From Candidatus Microbacterium phytovorans (GTDB taxonomy: Bacteria; Actinomycetota; Actinomycetes; Actinomycetales; Microbacteriaceae): DNA of 64,000 nt. The DNA lies in NCBI GenBank assembly GCA_029202445.1, contig CP119321.1, forward strand, positions 1,612,001 through 1,676,000, written 5' to 3'. This document shows, in pieces, positions 36,870 through 44,675 of the stretch. The position numbers and the translations under genes were made by a program. Every line of letters begins with the position of its first letter. Position 1 is the stretch's first letter. A model generated the notes under the pieces. That model was not told the origin of the DNA. It worked only from the letters and a program-made list of their open reading frames with translations, and made no database searches.

Positions 36870-37601
36870 TCAGGAGACGAAGGCGGACAGGTCGTCGACG
36901 ACGACATGTGCCCCCGAGGACAGGAGCACGTCGGCACCCACGCCGCGGTCGACACCGACCACGAGCGCGAACCCTGCCGCCGCGGCGGACTGCACGCCGG
37001 AGTGCGCGTCTTCGACGGCGGCGCTGCGGGCGGGATCGACGCCCAGCATGCGGGCGCCCTCGGCGAACACATCGGGGGCCGGCTTGGAGGGAAGGCCATC
37101 GCGCTCGGCGATGACACCGTCCATCACGACGGGGAAGAGGTCACGGATGCCGGCGACCTGCAGCACCTCCTCCGCGTTCTTGGAACTGGATACGACCGCG
37201 ATCGGCACTCCCGCGGCCCGCAGCCGGTCGACGAGGGCCAGCGAGCCGGGGTACGGGGTGATCCCCTCGGCGCGCAGCACGCTGGAGAACACGTCGTTCT
37301 TCCGGTTGCCGATGCCGCAGACGGTGTCGGCCGACGGCGGATCGGACGGATCACCCCACGGCACCTCGACGTCGCGCGAGCGCAGGAGGCTCGCGACGCC
37401 GTCGTAGCGCTTCTTGCCGTCGAGGTACTCGAAGTAGTCGCGCTCCGAGTAGGGCGGGGTGATGTCCCACGCGGTGAAGAGCTCGGTGAACATGGTCTGC
37501 CAGGCGTGCATGTGCACCTCCGCCGTCGGAGTGAGCACTCCGTCGAGGTCGAAGAGAACGCCGTCGTACGAGGTCAGATCGGGGAGCTGAGCGGCTGTCA
37601 C
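36870..37601 (-). CDS. pgmB: beta-phosphoglucomutase-like HAD hydrolase
   Basis: A 243-residue HAD-IA protein. Motif I is DGVLFDLDGVLTPTAEVHMHAW (nucleophile and general-acid Asp), motif II is IAVVSSSKNAEEVL, the lysine of motif III is in LPSKPAPDVF, and motif IV is SAAVEDAHSGVQSA. The helical cap has the GKKRYDGV and GIGNRKNDVF segments seen in beta-phosphoglucomutases fused or linked to GH65 enzymes. It probably converts beta-glucose-1-phosphate to glucose-6-phosphate for the adjacent phosphorylase, 49 bases downstream. GTG start at 37601; TACGCT ends six bases upstream. Confidence 0.88.
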   Translation of the reverse strand: MTAAQLPDLTSYDGVLFDLDGVLTPTAEVHMHAWQTMFTELFTAWDITPPYSERDYFEYLDGKKRYDGVASLLRSRDVEVPWGDPSDPPSADTVCGIGNRKNDVFSSVLRAEGITPYPGSLALVDRLRAAGVPIAVVSSSKNAEEVLQVAGIRDLFPVVMDGVIAERDGLPSKPAPDVFAEGARMLGVDPARSAAVEDAHSGVQSAAAAGFALVVGVDRGVGADVLLSSGAHVVVDDLSAFVS

Positions 37602-37607
37602 TCGACC

Positions 37608-37613
37608 AGCGTA
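37608..37613 (-). promoter_or_regulatory. -10 box of leaderless pgmB-GH65 operon promoter
   Basis: Minus-strand TACGCT ends six bases before the GTG at 37601, with no Shine-Dalgarno sequence. Confidence 0.5.
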
Positions 37614-37651
37614 GTCGCGAGCCCCGACCCGTGGGAGAGGCGTTGGCGGGA

Positions 37652-38857
37652 TCAGGCGCGCCCGACGATCGACATCGTCTGACGGGCGATCTCGAGCTCC
37701 TCGTTCGTGGGCACGACCAGCACCGTGACGTCGGAGTCGTCGGTCGAGATCGCGCGGATGCCCCGGGCTCGCGTCTCGTTGCGCACGGGATCGACCCGGA
37801 TGCCGAGGAACCCGAGCGTCTCGAGCGCTGCGGCCCGCACGAGCGGCGAATTCTCACCCACGCCCGCCGTGAACGAGATCACGTCGACGCCGCCCATCTG
37901 AGCGATGTACGCACCGAGGTAGGCCCGCAGCCGGTGGACGTAGACGTCGAAGGCGAGCATCGCGGCGCCGTTGCCGGCATCCCTGCGCTCTTCGATGTCG
38001 CGCATGTCGGAGACGCCGGCGAGGCCCAGCATGCCGCTGCGCTTGTTGAGGAACGCATCGAGTTCACCGGGGCTCATCTCCTCGCGGCGGGCGAGCACGA
38101 GGAGCACGGAAGGGTCGATATCGCCGGATCGGGTGCCCATCACGAGCCCTTCCAGCGGCGTGAGACCCATCGAGGTCTCCACCGAGTGCCCGCCGTCGAC
38201 CGCGGTGACCGACGCGCCGTTGCCCAGGTGCAGCACGATCTGCTTCAGCTCGCGCAGCGGCCTGCCGAGGTGCTCGGCGGCCGCGCGGCTGACGAACTTG
38301 TGGCTCGTACCGTGGAATCCGTAGCGCCGGATGCGGTGCTTGCGCGCCATGTCGCGGTCGATCGCGTAGGTGTACGCCGCCGGCGGGAGTGTCTGGTGGA
38401 ACGCCGTGTCGAACACCGCGACGTGAGCGAGGTCGGGGAACGCCTCCCGCGCGGCGCGGATGCCCTGGACAGCGCCCGGATTGTGGAGCGGCGCCAGTAC
38501 CGAGAGCTCGTCGATGTTGATCTCGACGAGATCGTCGATCAGCGTCGGCTGGAAGAACCGCGCGCCGCCCTGCACCACCCGGTGGCCGATCGCCGCCGGA
38601 GGGTTGTCGGTGAGCGACGGGCCGTTCTCCGCGAAGGCGGCGAGCATCACGGCGAAGCCGGCGGCGTGGTCGGGGATCGGCAGCTCCCGCGCCGATTCGG
38701 CATCCCCCTCCGTCCCGATCACCTTGTGACGCGCCGAACCCAGCTCCTCGCCGATGCGCTCGACGAGACCGGATGCCAGCGACCGCTCGCTCTCGACGTC
38801 GAGGAGCTGGTACTTGAACGACGAGGAGCCGCTGTTGATGACGAGGACGACGGTCAC
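37652..38857 (-). CDS. ackA: acetate kinase
   Basis: It interconverts acetyl-phosphate and acetate with ADP/ATP. The 401 residues begin MTVVLVINSGSSSFKYQL and include GHRVVQGG, VFDTAFHQTLPPAAYTYAID, the RRYGFHGTSHKFVSRA block, LHLGNGASVTAVDGG, GLVMGTRSGDIDPSV, and FTAGVGENSPLVRAA. All are ASKHA acetate-kinase signatures. The GTG at 38857 overlaps the pta stop by four bases, giving translational coupling. With pta it forms the reversible acetate pathway, opposite in use to acs. Confidence 0.97.
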   Translation of the reverse strand: MTVVLVINSGSSSFKYQLLDVESERSLASGLVERIGEELGSARHKVIGTEGDAESARELPIPDHAAGFAVMLAAFAENGPSLTDNPPAAIGHRVVQGGARFFQPTLIDDLVEINIDELSVLAPLHNPGAVQGIRAAREAFPDLAHVAVFDTAFHQTLPPAAYTYAIDRDMARKHRIRRYGFHGTSHKFVSRAAAEHLGRPLRELKQIVLHLGNGASVTAVDGGHSVETSMGLTPLEGLVMGTRSGDIDPSVLLVLARREEMSPGELDAFLNKRSGMLGLAGVSDMRDIEERRDAGNGAAMLAFDVYVHRLRAYLGAYIAQMGGVDVISFTAGVGENSPLVRAAALETLGFLGIRVDPVRNETRARGIRAISTDDSDVTVLVVPTNEELEIARQTMSIVGRA

Positions 38858-40998
38858 GCGTGCTCTCCCTGGTTCTGTGCCTGGATCGCGGTGATCGCGA
38901 TGGTGTTGACGATGTCTTCGACGAGCGCGCCGCGCGACAGGTCGTTGATCGGGCGGTTCAGTCCCTGCAGGACGGGGCCCATCGCGACGGCTCCCGCCGA
39001 ACGCTGCACCGCCTTGTACGTGTTGTTGCCGGTGTTCAGGTCGGGGAACACGAACACCGTGGCCCGCCCGGCGACCTCGGACTCGGGCATCTTGGCTTTG
39101 GCGACGGCCGCATCCGCGGCGGCGTCGTACTGGATCGGGCCCTCCACCAGCAGCTCCGGAGCGCGCTCGCGCACGAGCACGGTGGCCGCGCGCACCTTGT
39201 CGACATCGGCGCCCGTGCCCGACTCCCCCGTCGAGTACGACAGCATCGCGATGCGCGGCTCGATGCCGAACTGTGCGGCCGTCGCCGCCGACGACACCGC
39301 GATGTCGGCGAGCTGCTCGCTGCTGGGATCGGGGATCACCGCGCAGTCGCCGTAGACGAGCACCCGGTCGGCGAGGGCCATGAGGAAGACGCTGGAGACG
39401 ACGGAGACGCCCGGGCGCGTCTTGATGATCTCGAACGCCGGCCGGATCGTGTGCGCCGTCGTGTGCGCGGCGCCGGAGACCATGCCGTCCGCCATCCCGA
39501 GATGGACCATCATCGTGCCGAAGTACGAGACGTCGGTGATGGTGTCGGCGGCCTTCTCGTAGGTGACGCCCTTATGCTTGCGCAGCTCCGCGTATGCGGT
39601 CGCGAAGCGGTCGACCGTCGCGGGGTCGAAGGGGCTCAGCACCTGCGCCGCGCTGATGTCGAGGCCCAGTTCGACCGCGCGTCCGCGGACCTCGGCCTCG
39701 TCGCCGAGGATCGTGAGGTCGGCGATGCCGCGGGCCAGCACCGTTGCGGCGGCGCGCAGCACCCGGTCGTCGCCGCCTTCTGGCAGCACGATGCGCTTAC
39801 GCGACGCGCGCGCCGTCTCCAGCAGCTGGTACTCGAACATGAGGGGCGTGACGACGTGCGAGGTCGTGAGGCCGAGCGACGTCGTCAGCTCCTCGGTGTC
39901 GACGTTCTGCTCGAAGAGGGCGAGGGCCGTGTCGTAGCGCCGCTGCGAACCGGCCGCCAGGCGTCCGCGCGTGCCCATCACGCGCACCGCCGTGTCGTAG
40001 GTGTCGAGATCGGTCTGGATGATCGGCAGGGAGGAGTCGAGGCCCACCATGAGACGCTCCACGGCATCCGGGAGCGGGAAGGGACCGTTGAGGATGATGC
40101 CGGAGATCGACGGGAAGGTGCCGGAGGAGTTGGCCAGCAGCAGCCCGAGCAGCACTTCGGTGCGGTCGGCCGGGACGATGACGATCGCGCCCTCGCGCAG
40201 CCTCGGGAGGATGTTGTTGAGCGACATGCCCGCCACGACGACGTCGAGCACCTCTCGCGTGAGGAGGTCCTCGTCGCCGCGAAGGAGACGCCCCTCGAGT
40301 GTGAGCATCACGTCGCGCACGGCCGGAGCCACCAGGTAGAGGTCTTCGGGGATCGACCACACTCCCACAGCCGCCTCGCGGTGCCCGTCGGCGGCCGGGA
40401 CATCGGCGACGACCTTGCGGATGCCGTCGTTGATCGCATGCAGCTTGACCGGGTCGGCGCGGTTGGTGATGACGGCGAACAACTCGGCGCGGTGGGTGCG
40501 CACCTCGGCCACAGCGAGTTCGGTGACCTGGGCGAGCTGCTCGGGGGTGCGCGCGACGCTGACGCCCAGCCGGTCGCCCTCGCCCGCGCGGCCGTTGAGC
40601 ACCAGGAGCACCGGGGCGCCGAGGTTCGCGGCGATCCGCGCGTTGTACCCGAGTTCGGAGGTCGACCCGACGTCGGTGAAGTCGCTGCCGACGATCACGA
40701 CCGCGTCGCACTTGGCCTCGACGGCCTTGAACCGCTCGACGATCTTGGAGAGCGCGGCATCGGCATCCCGACGCACGTCGTCGTAGGTGACGCCGATGCA
40801 CTCGTCGTACTTGAGCTCGACGCCCACGTGGTCGAGCAGCATCTCCAGCACGTAGTCGCGCTCGGTCGTCGACCGCGCGATCGCCCGGAACACACCGACT
40901 TTGGGTGACACGCGGGTGAGGGCGTCGATCACCCCGAGGACGATCGTGGACTTCCCCGAGAGACCTTCGGTCGACGTGATGTAGATGCTCTTGGCCAC
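38854..40998 (-). CDS. pta: phosphate acetyltransferase (long, three-domain form)
   Basis: It converts acetyl-CoA and phosphate to acetyl-phosphate. The 714-residue long form has an N-terminal BioD-like P-loop domain (MAKSIYITSTEGLSGKSTIVLGV), a middle DRTGG domain (about 215-330), and the C-terminal catalytic domain from about residue 385 (RIVLPEGGDDRVLRAA, MVSGAAHTTAHTIRPAFEII, LSYSTGESGTGADVDKVR, FVFPDLNTGNNTYKAVQRS). The N-terminal domains are regulatory in enterobacterial Pta. GTG start at 40998; TAGGCT ends six bases upstream, so the pta-ackA transcript is probably leaderless. Confidence 0.97.
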   Translation of the reverse strand: MAKSIYITSTEGLSGKSTIVLGVIDALTRVSPKVGVFRAIARSTTERDYVLEMLLDHVGVELKYDECIGVTYDDVRRDADAALSKIVERFKAVEAKCDAVVIVGSDFTDVGSTSELGYNARIAANLGAPVLLVLNGRAGEGDRLGVSVARTPEQLAQVTELAVAEVRTHRAELFAVITNRADPVKLHAINDGIRKVVADVPAADGHREAAVGVWSIPEDLYLVAPAVRDVMLTLEGRLLRGDEDLLTREVLDVVVAGMSLNNILPRLREGAIVIVPADRTEVLLGLLLANSSGTFPSISGIILNGPFPLPDAVERLMVGLDSSLPIIQTDLDTYDTAVRVMGTRGRLAAGSQRRYDTALALFEQNVDTEELTTSLGLTTSHVVTPLMFEYQLLETARASRKRIVLPEGGDDRVLRAAATVLARGIADLTILGDEAEVRGRAVELGLDISAAQVLSPFDPATVDRFATAYAELRKHKGVTYEKAADTITDVSYFGTMMVHLGMADGMVSGAAHTTAHTIRPAFEIIKTRPGVSVVSSVFLMALADRVLVYGDCAVIPDPSSEQLADIAVSSAATAAQFGIEPRIAMLSYSTGESGTGADVDKVRAATVLVRERAPELLVEGPIQYDAAADAAVAKAKMPESEVAGRATVFVFPDLNTGNNTYKAVQRSAGAVAMGPVLQGLNRPINDLSRGALVEDIVNTIAITAIQAQNQGEHA

Positions 40999-41004
40999 CG
41001 CTTC

Positions 41005-41010
41005 AGCCTA
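41005..41010 (-). promoter_or_regulatory. -10 box of leaderless pta-ackA promoter
   Basis: Minus-strand TAGGCT ends six bases before the pta GTG (40998), with no Shine-Dalgarno sequence. Confidence 0.5.
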
Positions 41011-41191
41011 GGCGGCGCGCCCGAGAGGCGGCCAGGAGAGGCCCCGGACAAAACCTCCCGCTCCCCCGGAAATCGGAGGTGTCGACGAGCGCGCCGTCAG
41101 ATGTCGGGCCCTCGCGCGTCCTCGAAGGAGAGAAATCGGCGAAGCGTCGAGAAGCGTCGATGCAGGCGATGAGGAGAGGCGGCGGTGGCAC

Positions 41192-41476
41192 GTGGCAGAT
41201 GTGGACGTCGATACCCAAAGTCTCGAGATGGTGACCTCGACCCTGGCGGCGCTGCAGAGCATGCTGGCCGGCGGCGGCGAGTTCTCCGAAGATCCGGGAA
41301 TCGGATTCCCCGCCAACCGCGGTCAGCTGATGGTCATCGCCGGTGAATCTCTCCAGGAGTTCGAGCGTTCGCGTACCCTCTTGGACTCCCGGCTCAGCGA
41401 CCTGCGGATGAGGGCCGAGTCGATCGTCGCCGACTTCCCCGCGCTCGACGTCGAGATCGCGCGGGCGGTCGGCTGA
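41192..41476 (+). CDS. small helical protein, WXG100/LXG-partner-like
   Basis: A 94-residue protein predicted to be mostly helical: LEMVTSTLAALQSMLAG, then a Gly/Pro turn (GEFSEDPGIGFPANRG), then a second long helix (LMVIAGESLQEFERSRTLLDSRLSDLRMRAESIVADF). Two helices around a turn at about 95 residues resemble ESX/WXG100 proteins and small partners of LXG toxins, but no Trp-x-Gly and no YxxxD/E signal is present. The GTG start is not well supported: a GGAGAGG lies 14 bases upstream, and a GTG three codons later is possible. Its stop overlaps the next ATG (TGATG), so the two products are probably made together. Function unknown. Confidence 0.68.
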   Translation: MADVDVDTQSLEMVTSTLAALQSMLAGGGEFSEDPGIGFPANRGQLMVIAGESLQEFERSRTLLDSRLSDLRMRAESIVADFPALDVEIARAVG

Positions 41477-43155
41477 TGGTCGAGGTCGTCTCCCTCACCT
41501 CGCCCACGCGCGGGTATCCCCTGCTGGAGCTCGATGGCCGATCGGGTCGGATGACCGAAGTGGTGCGGGTCATGGGCATGCTCCGAGGCGACCTGGATGG
41601 GCTCGCACCCTTCGTTCACGGCGTCGCGCGAATCGACGGCGAGGGGAAGGCGATCGATGCGCTGCGTGCCGACGCGACCACGGCCGGCGACGTCCTCTCC
41701 GCCGTGACGACGCTGGCCGGTCGCGTGGAACGCGCGCTCGGCCATTACTTCGACGAGTTCGACACGGCCGCCCCGCGCATCCGCGACCTCGTCGCGGAGA
41801 TCACGGCGGCGCACGCGGCGGCGCAGGCAGCACAGCAGGAGGAGGAGGCGACACGGCTGCTCGACGACGACAGCCCCGCGACGACGTGGGCGCGGCAGAC
41901 GGCGCACGAGGCCACGACGGCCGCGACAGCGCGACGGGATGCCGCGTGGGAGGACTACGAGTACTGGTTCGGACGGTGGGATGCCGCCTACGAACGCGCG
42001 CTCGACGAGTTCGCCGATGTGATCGCGGTGGCGGGCGATTCCGGGCTCGCGCTGCGATCCCGTCTGCACGCCGTGATCTCGGGCGACCCCGACCGGGTGG
42101 CGAAGGAATGGGCGGCCTTGTCCCCGTCCGTGCGCGAGGAGCTGATCGCGACGTCTCCGGAGATCATCGGAAACCTGGAAGGCATCCCGTATGCCGCGCG
42201 TCACGCCGCGAACATGGTGCGTCTGAACCGCGTGATCGCGGCTGACCCCGAGAACGCGGAGTTCACGGCCATCGCGAAGTCCATCCGAAGCGGCGGAAGA
42301 CTCCTGTCTTTCCAGCCGGATGCCGAGTCGCAGGTGCTCGCGTCGGTGAGCTTCGGCGATGTCGCACGCGCGTCCCACGTCACGCTGCTGGTGCCCGGCA
42401 TGATGACGACGACGGCCGACCTCGAACCGTGGACCGAAACCGCCATCCACATGAACGATGCGGTCACAGCGGTACCGCACGAGGTGAGCGCGTCAGCGTC
42501 GATCGTGTGGTTCGGTTACGACACCCCGAACTTCGTGGAGGAGCCCGGCAATGCCCACGCGGACGAGGGGGCGGGCCGGCTCTCGACGTTCCTCGGCGGC
42601 GTGCGGAGCGCGAACGCGGCGGCCGTGCTCACGGTCGGTGCGCATTCGTACGGGTCGACGACGGCGGCGGCGGCGATTGGCGCCGCCGCCGACAATCTGT
42701 CGGTTGATCGCTTCGTGACGTTCGGCAGCGCCGGCCTCATCCCCGCGCTCACGGCAACGACGCGGCACCAGCCGCCGACGGCCCGCGGAGATTTCTCCGG
42801 GGTCGAGATGTTCGCCACACGGGCACCGGGCGACTCGCTGGCGATCGTCGGCCGGGCGTCCGGCGTGCACCCCGTCGCGCCCGAGGATGTGCCCGGCGTG
42901 ACGACGTTCGACTCGGACGGGGGGTACGCGCGCAACGACGACGGCTCGCTCGCGACGCCGACGCAGCACACGGGAACGCGGCTCACTCCCACACCGGGCC
43001 ACTCGACGCATGCCTCGGGACTGGGCGCAGAAGCGCCGTGGGACTTCACCGATCAGGGCTACCTCATCGATGGAACGGAGTCGTTCTACAACTTCGTCTC
43101 GATCGTCGCGACGGGTTCCCCGGGTACCGCGCAGGGAGGGGTCGGGTCGGAATGA
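41476..43155 (+). CDS. DUF1023 alpha/beta hydrolase with long helical N-terminus
   Basis: A 559-residue two-part protein. Residues 1 to about 270 are helical and charged (LRGDLDGLAPFVHGVARI, AAHAAAQAAQQEEEATRLL, WEDYEYWFGRWDAAYERALDEF), like the N-terminal secretion part of type VII substrates. Residues 270-559 are a DUF1023 alpha/beta hydrolase: strand and oxyanion region VTLLVPGMMTTTADLEPW, nucleophile elbow VGAHSYGSTT with Ser391, and late His candidates (TPGHSTHASG). No signal peptide is seen. It is flanked by a helical partner (overlap TGATG) and by lipoproteins (overlap ATGA), an arrangement resembling lipase toxin modules. Enzymatic substrate and secretion route are unproven. Confidence 0.82.
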   Translation: MVEVVSLTSPTRGYPLLELDGRSGRMTEVVRVMGMLRGDLDGLAPFVHGVARIDGEGKAIDALRADATTAGDVLSAVTTLAGRVERALGHYFDEFDTAAPRIRDLVAEITAAHAAAQAAQQEEEATRLLDDDSPATTWARQTAHEATTAATARRDAAWEDYEYWFGRWDAAYERALDEFADVIAVAGDSGLALRSRLHAVISGDPDRVAKEWAALSPSVREELIATSPEIIGNLEGIPYAARHAANMVRLNRVIAADPENAEFTAIAKSIRSGGRLLSFQPDAESQVLASVSFGDVARASHVTLLVPGMMTTTADLEPWTETAIHMNDAVTAVPHEVSASASIVWFGYDTPNFVEEPGNAHADEGAGRLSTFLGGVRSANAAAVLTVGAHSYGSTTAAAAIGAAADNLSVDRFVTFGSAGLIPALTATTRHQPPTARGDFSGVEMFATRAPGDSLAIVGRASGVHPVAPEDVPGVTTFDSDGGYARNDDGSLATPTQHTGTRLTPTPGHSTHASGLGAEAPWDFTDQGYLIDGTESFYNFVSIVATGSPGTAQGGVGSE

Positions 43156-43799
43156 GAGGACGAGAGCGTTTTGCACGTTGGGTTGCTGTGGTGGTGCTGG
43201 TGGCGGCGGTGGTGACGGGGTGCGCGGCGCAACCGGTGCCGACGGGCGCGGGGCTGTATGCGCAGGCGAAGGGTCATTACCTCGCGTACCGGGCGATCGC
43301 AACCGACATCCTCACGGCCGTGTACGACGGCGAGTGGGAAGTCGGCGGGGAGGGCGCCGGGTACGGCGCACTCCCCGGGTCATGTGACGGAAACCGCGGC
43401 TATGACTTCAACTTCACGCGGTATCTACGCTCGCCGGATCCGGCGTTGCGGGCGGAACGGTACGAAGCGGCGGCCGCGGCGATCACCGCCGCAGGGCTGG
43501 ACGCATCCATCAGCCCGACCGACGATCCCGACGCGATCTGGGTGATCATCGCCCGCGGCAACGGAATCAGCCGGCTCGTGTTCGACTCCACCCCCCATGG
43601 CGGCGGATTCCACCTCAACATCACCACCGACTGCCACCCGGGCGACAGCGAGGAACTGGTCACCCTCCTCTTCGACGAACCCACCCCGGTGTTCGACGCA
43701 ACCCCCTACTTCCCCAAGACGGAACGCCCCGACGCCGAACCCCTCTTCCTGTTCCCCCTCGACGCCCCCCGCTACCCCGACCCCACCCCCACACCATGA
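43152..43799 (+). CDS. lipoprotein, copy 1 of tandem pair (putative immunity)
   Basis: A 215-residue lipoprotein. The signal peptide MRGRERFARWVAVVVLVAAVVTGC ends in the lipobox VTGC at Cys24. The mature part begins AAQPVPTGAGLYAQAKGHYLAYRAIATDILTAVYDGEW and has a compact mixed fold. Further motifs are RYLRSPDPALRAERYEAAAAAITAAGLDAS, IARGNGISRLVFDSTPHGGGF and a Pro-rich tail (PDPTPTP). No known domain is recognised. The ATG at 43152 overlaps the hydrolase stop (ATGA). A near-identical copy follows directly. Duplicated lipoproteins behind a lipase-type effector suggest immunity or anchoring (inference). Confidence 0.8.
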   Translation: MRGRERFARWVAVVVLVAAVVTGCAAQPVPTGAGLYAQAKGHYLAYRAIATDILTAVYDGEWEVGGEGAGYGALPGSCDGNRGYDFNFTRYLRSPDPALRAERYEAAAAAITAAGLDASISPTDDPDAIWVIIARGNGISRLVFDSTPHGGGFHLNITTDCHPGDSEELVTLLFDEPTPVFDATPYFPKTERPDAEPLFLFPLDAPRYPDPTPTP

Positions 43800-43825
43800 C
43801 GGCTCGGGTCGGAACGAGAGGACGG

Positions 43826-44446
43826 ATGCGTCATGGGCGTTGGTTCGGTGTGGTGGTGCTGGTGGTCGCGATGGTGACGGGGTGCGCGGCGCAACCGGTG
43901 CCGACGGGCGCGGAGCTGTACGCGCAGGCGAAAGGTCATTACCTCGCCTACCGGGCGATCGCAACCGACATCCTCACGGCCGTCTACGACGGCGAGTGGG
44001 AAGTCGGTGACTACGGTGCTCTGCCGGACTCGTGTCGCGACGGCCGCGGATACGAGTTCTACTTCACGCGGTATCTGCGGTCGCCGGATCCGGCATTGCG
44101 GCTGGAACGGTACGAAGCGGCGGCGGCGGCGATCACCGCCGCCGGGCTGGACGCATCCATCAGTCCGACCGATGACCCCGACGCGATCTGGGTGATCATC
44201 GCCCGCGGCAACGGGATCAGCCGGCTCGTGTTCGACTCCACCCCCCACGGTGGCGGGTTCCACCTCAACATCACGACCGACTGCCACCCGGGTAACAACC
44301 GCGCGCTCAAAGCCGAAATGTTCGAAGAGACCGGCATCGGAGACCGCACCCCCTACTTCCCCAAGACGGAACGCCCCGACGCCGAACCCCTCTTCCTGTT
44401 CCCCCTCGACGCCCCGCGCTACCCCGACCCCACCCCGACACCATGA
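43826..44446 (+). CDS. lipoprotein, copy 2 of tandem pair (putative immunity)
   Basis: A 206-residue paralogue of the preceding lipoprotein, nearly identical over most of the mature part (KGHYLAYRAIATDILTAVYDGEW, DASISPTDDPDAIWVIIARG, YFPKTERPDAEPLFLFPLDA). It diverges in two blocks: one before the RYLRSPDP motif (GDYGALPDSCRDGRGYEFYF) and one near the C-terminus (NNRALKAEMFEETGIGDR). The signal peptide is MRHGRWFGVVVLVVAMVTGC. The start at 43826 is chosen because it matches copy 1 and has GAGAGG upstream. The ATG matching copy 1's start has become ACG, and an ATG at 43796 overlapping the copy 1 stop would add ten residues read from duplicated upstream sequence. Confidence 0.75.
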   Translation: MRHGRWFGVVVLVVAMVTGCAAQPVPTGAELYAQAKGHYLAYRAIATDILTAVYDGEWEVGDYGALPDSCRDGRGYEFYFTRYLRSPDPALRLERYEAAAAAITAAGLDASISPTDDPDAIWVIIARGNGISRLVFDSTPHGGGFHLNITTDCHPGNNRALKAEMFEETGIGDRTPYFPKTERPDAEPLFLFPLDAPRYPDPTPTP

Positions 44447-44499
44447 TGGTCAGGCGCCGGGATCGAGCGGCCGTGCGTCCGGCAGTCGCCGGGCAAAAG

Positions 44500-44590
44500 A
44501 AAGACTCTCCGCGAACCCGGCAGAGCCTGGTTACCCTTGCTACGTTTCCGTCCTGGGGGAGTTGGCCTGGATGCCGTCTCGCGGAGAGCT
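44500..44590 (-). ncRNA. ffs: signal recognition particle RNA (small bacterial type)
   Basis: On the minus strand a long hairpin is closed by a perfect 10-bp stem (44579-44588 with 44505-44514). At its apex is the universal SRP pattern CAGG-ACG-GAAA-CGU-AGCA, here with a GAAA tetraloop, followed by AAGGGUAACC. A U-rich run (GTCTTTCTTTT) follows the stem, a fitting 3' end. TAAACT (44602-44607) is a likely -10. The RNA should bind Ffh to direct membrane-protein targeting. Exact ends are approximate to a few bases. Confidence 0.85.
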
Positions 44591-44675
44591 TCTGCAAGTT
44601 TACCCGACGTCCGGCCGCGCGCATGCCGCACCGGGTTAGCATCGAGAAACGCACCGCCGCGGCGAAGGGGAACGC

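Noticed and set aside
34280-37117. GH65 protein extended by about 100 residues at the N-terminus
   Set aside because: The extra residues are the out-of-frame reading of the neighbouring HAD gene; the ATG at 36820 has a strong ribosome site and matches the family start.
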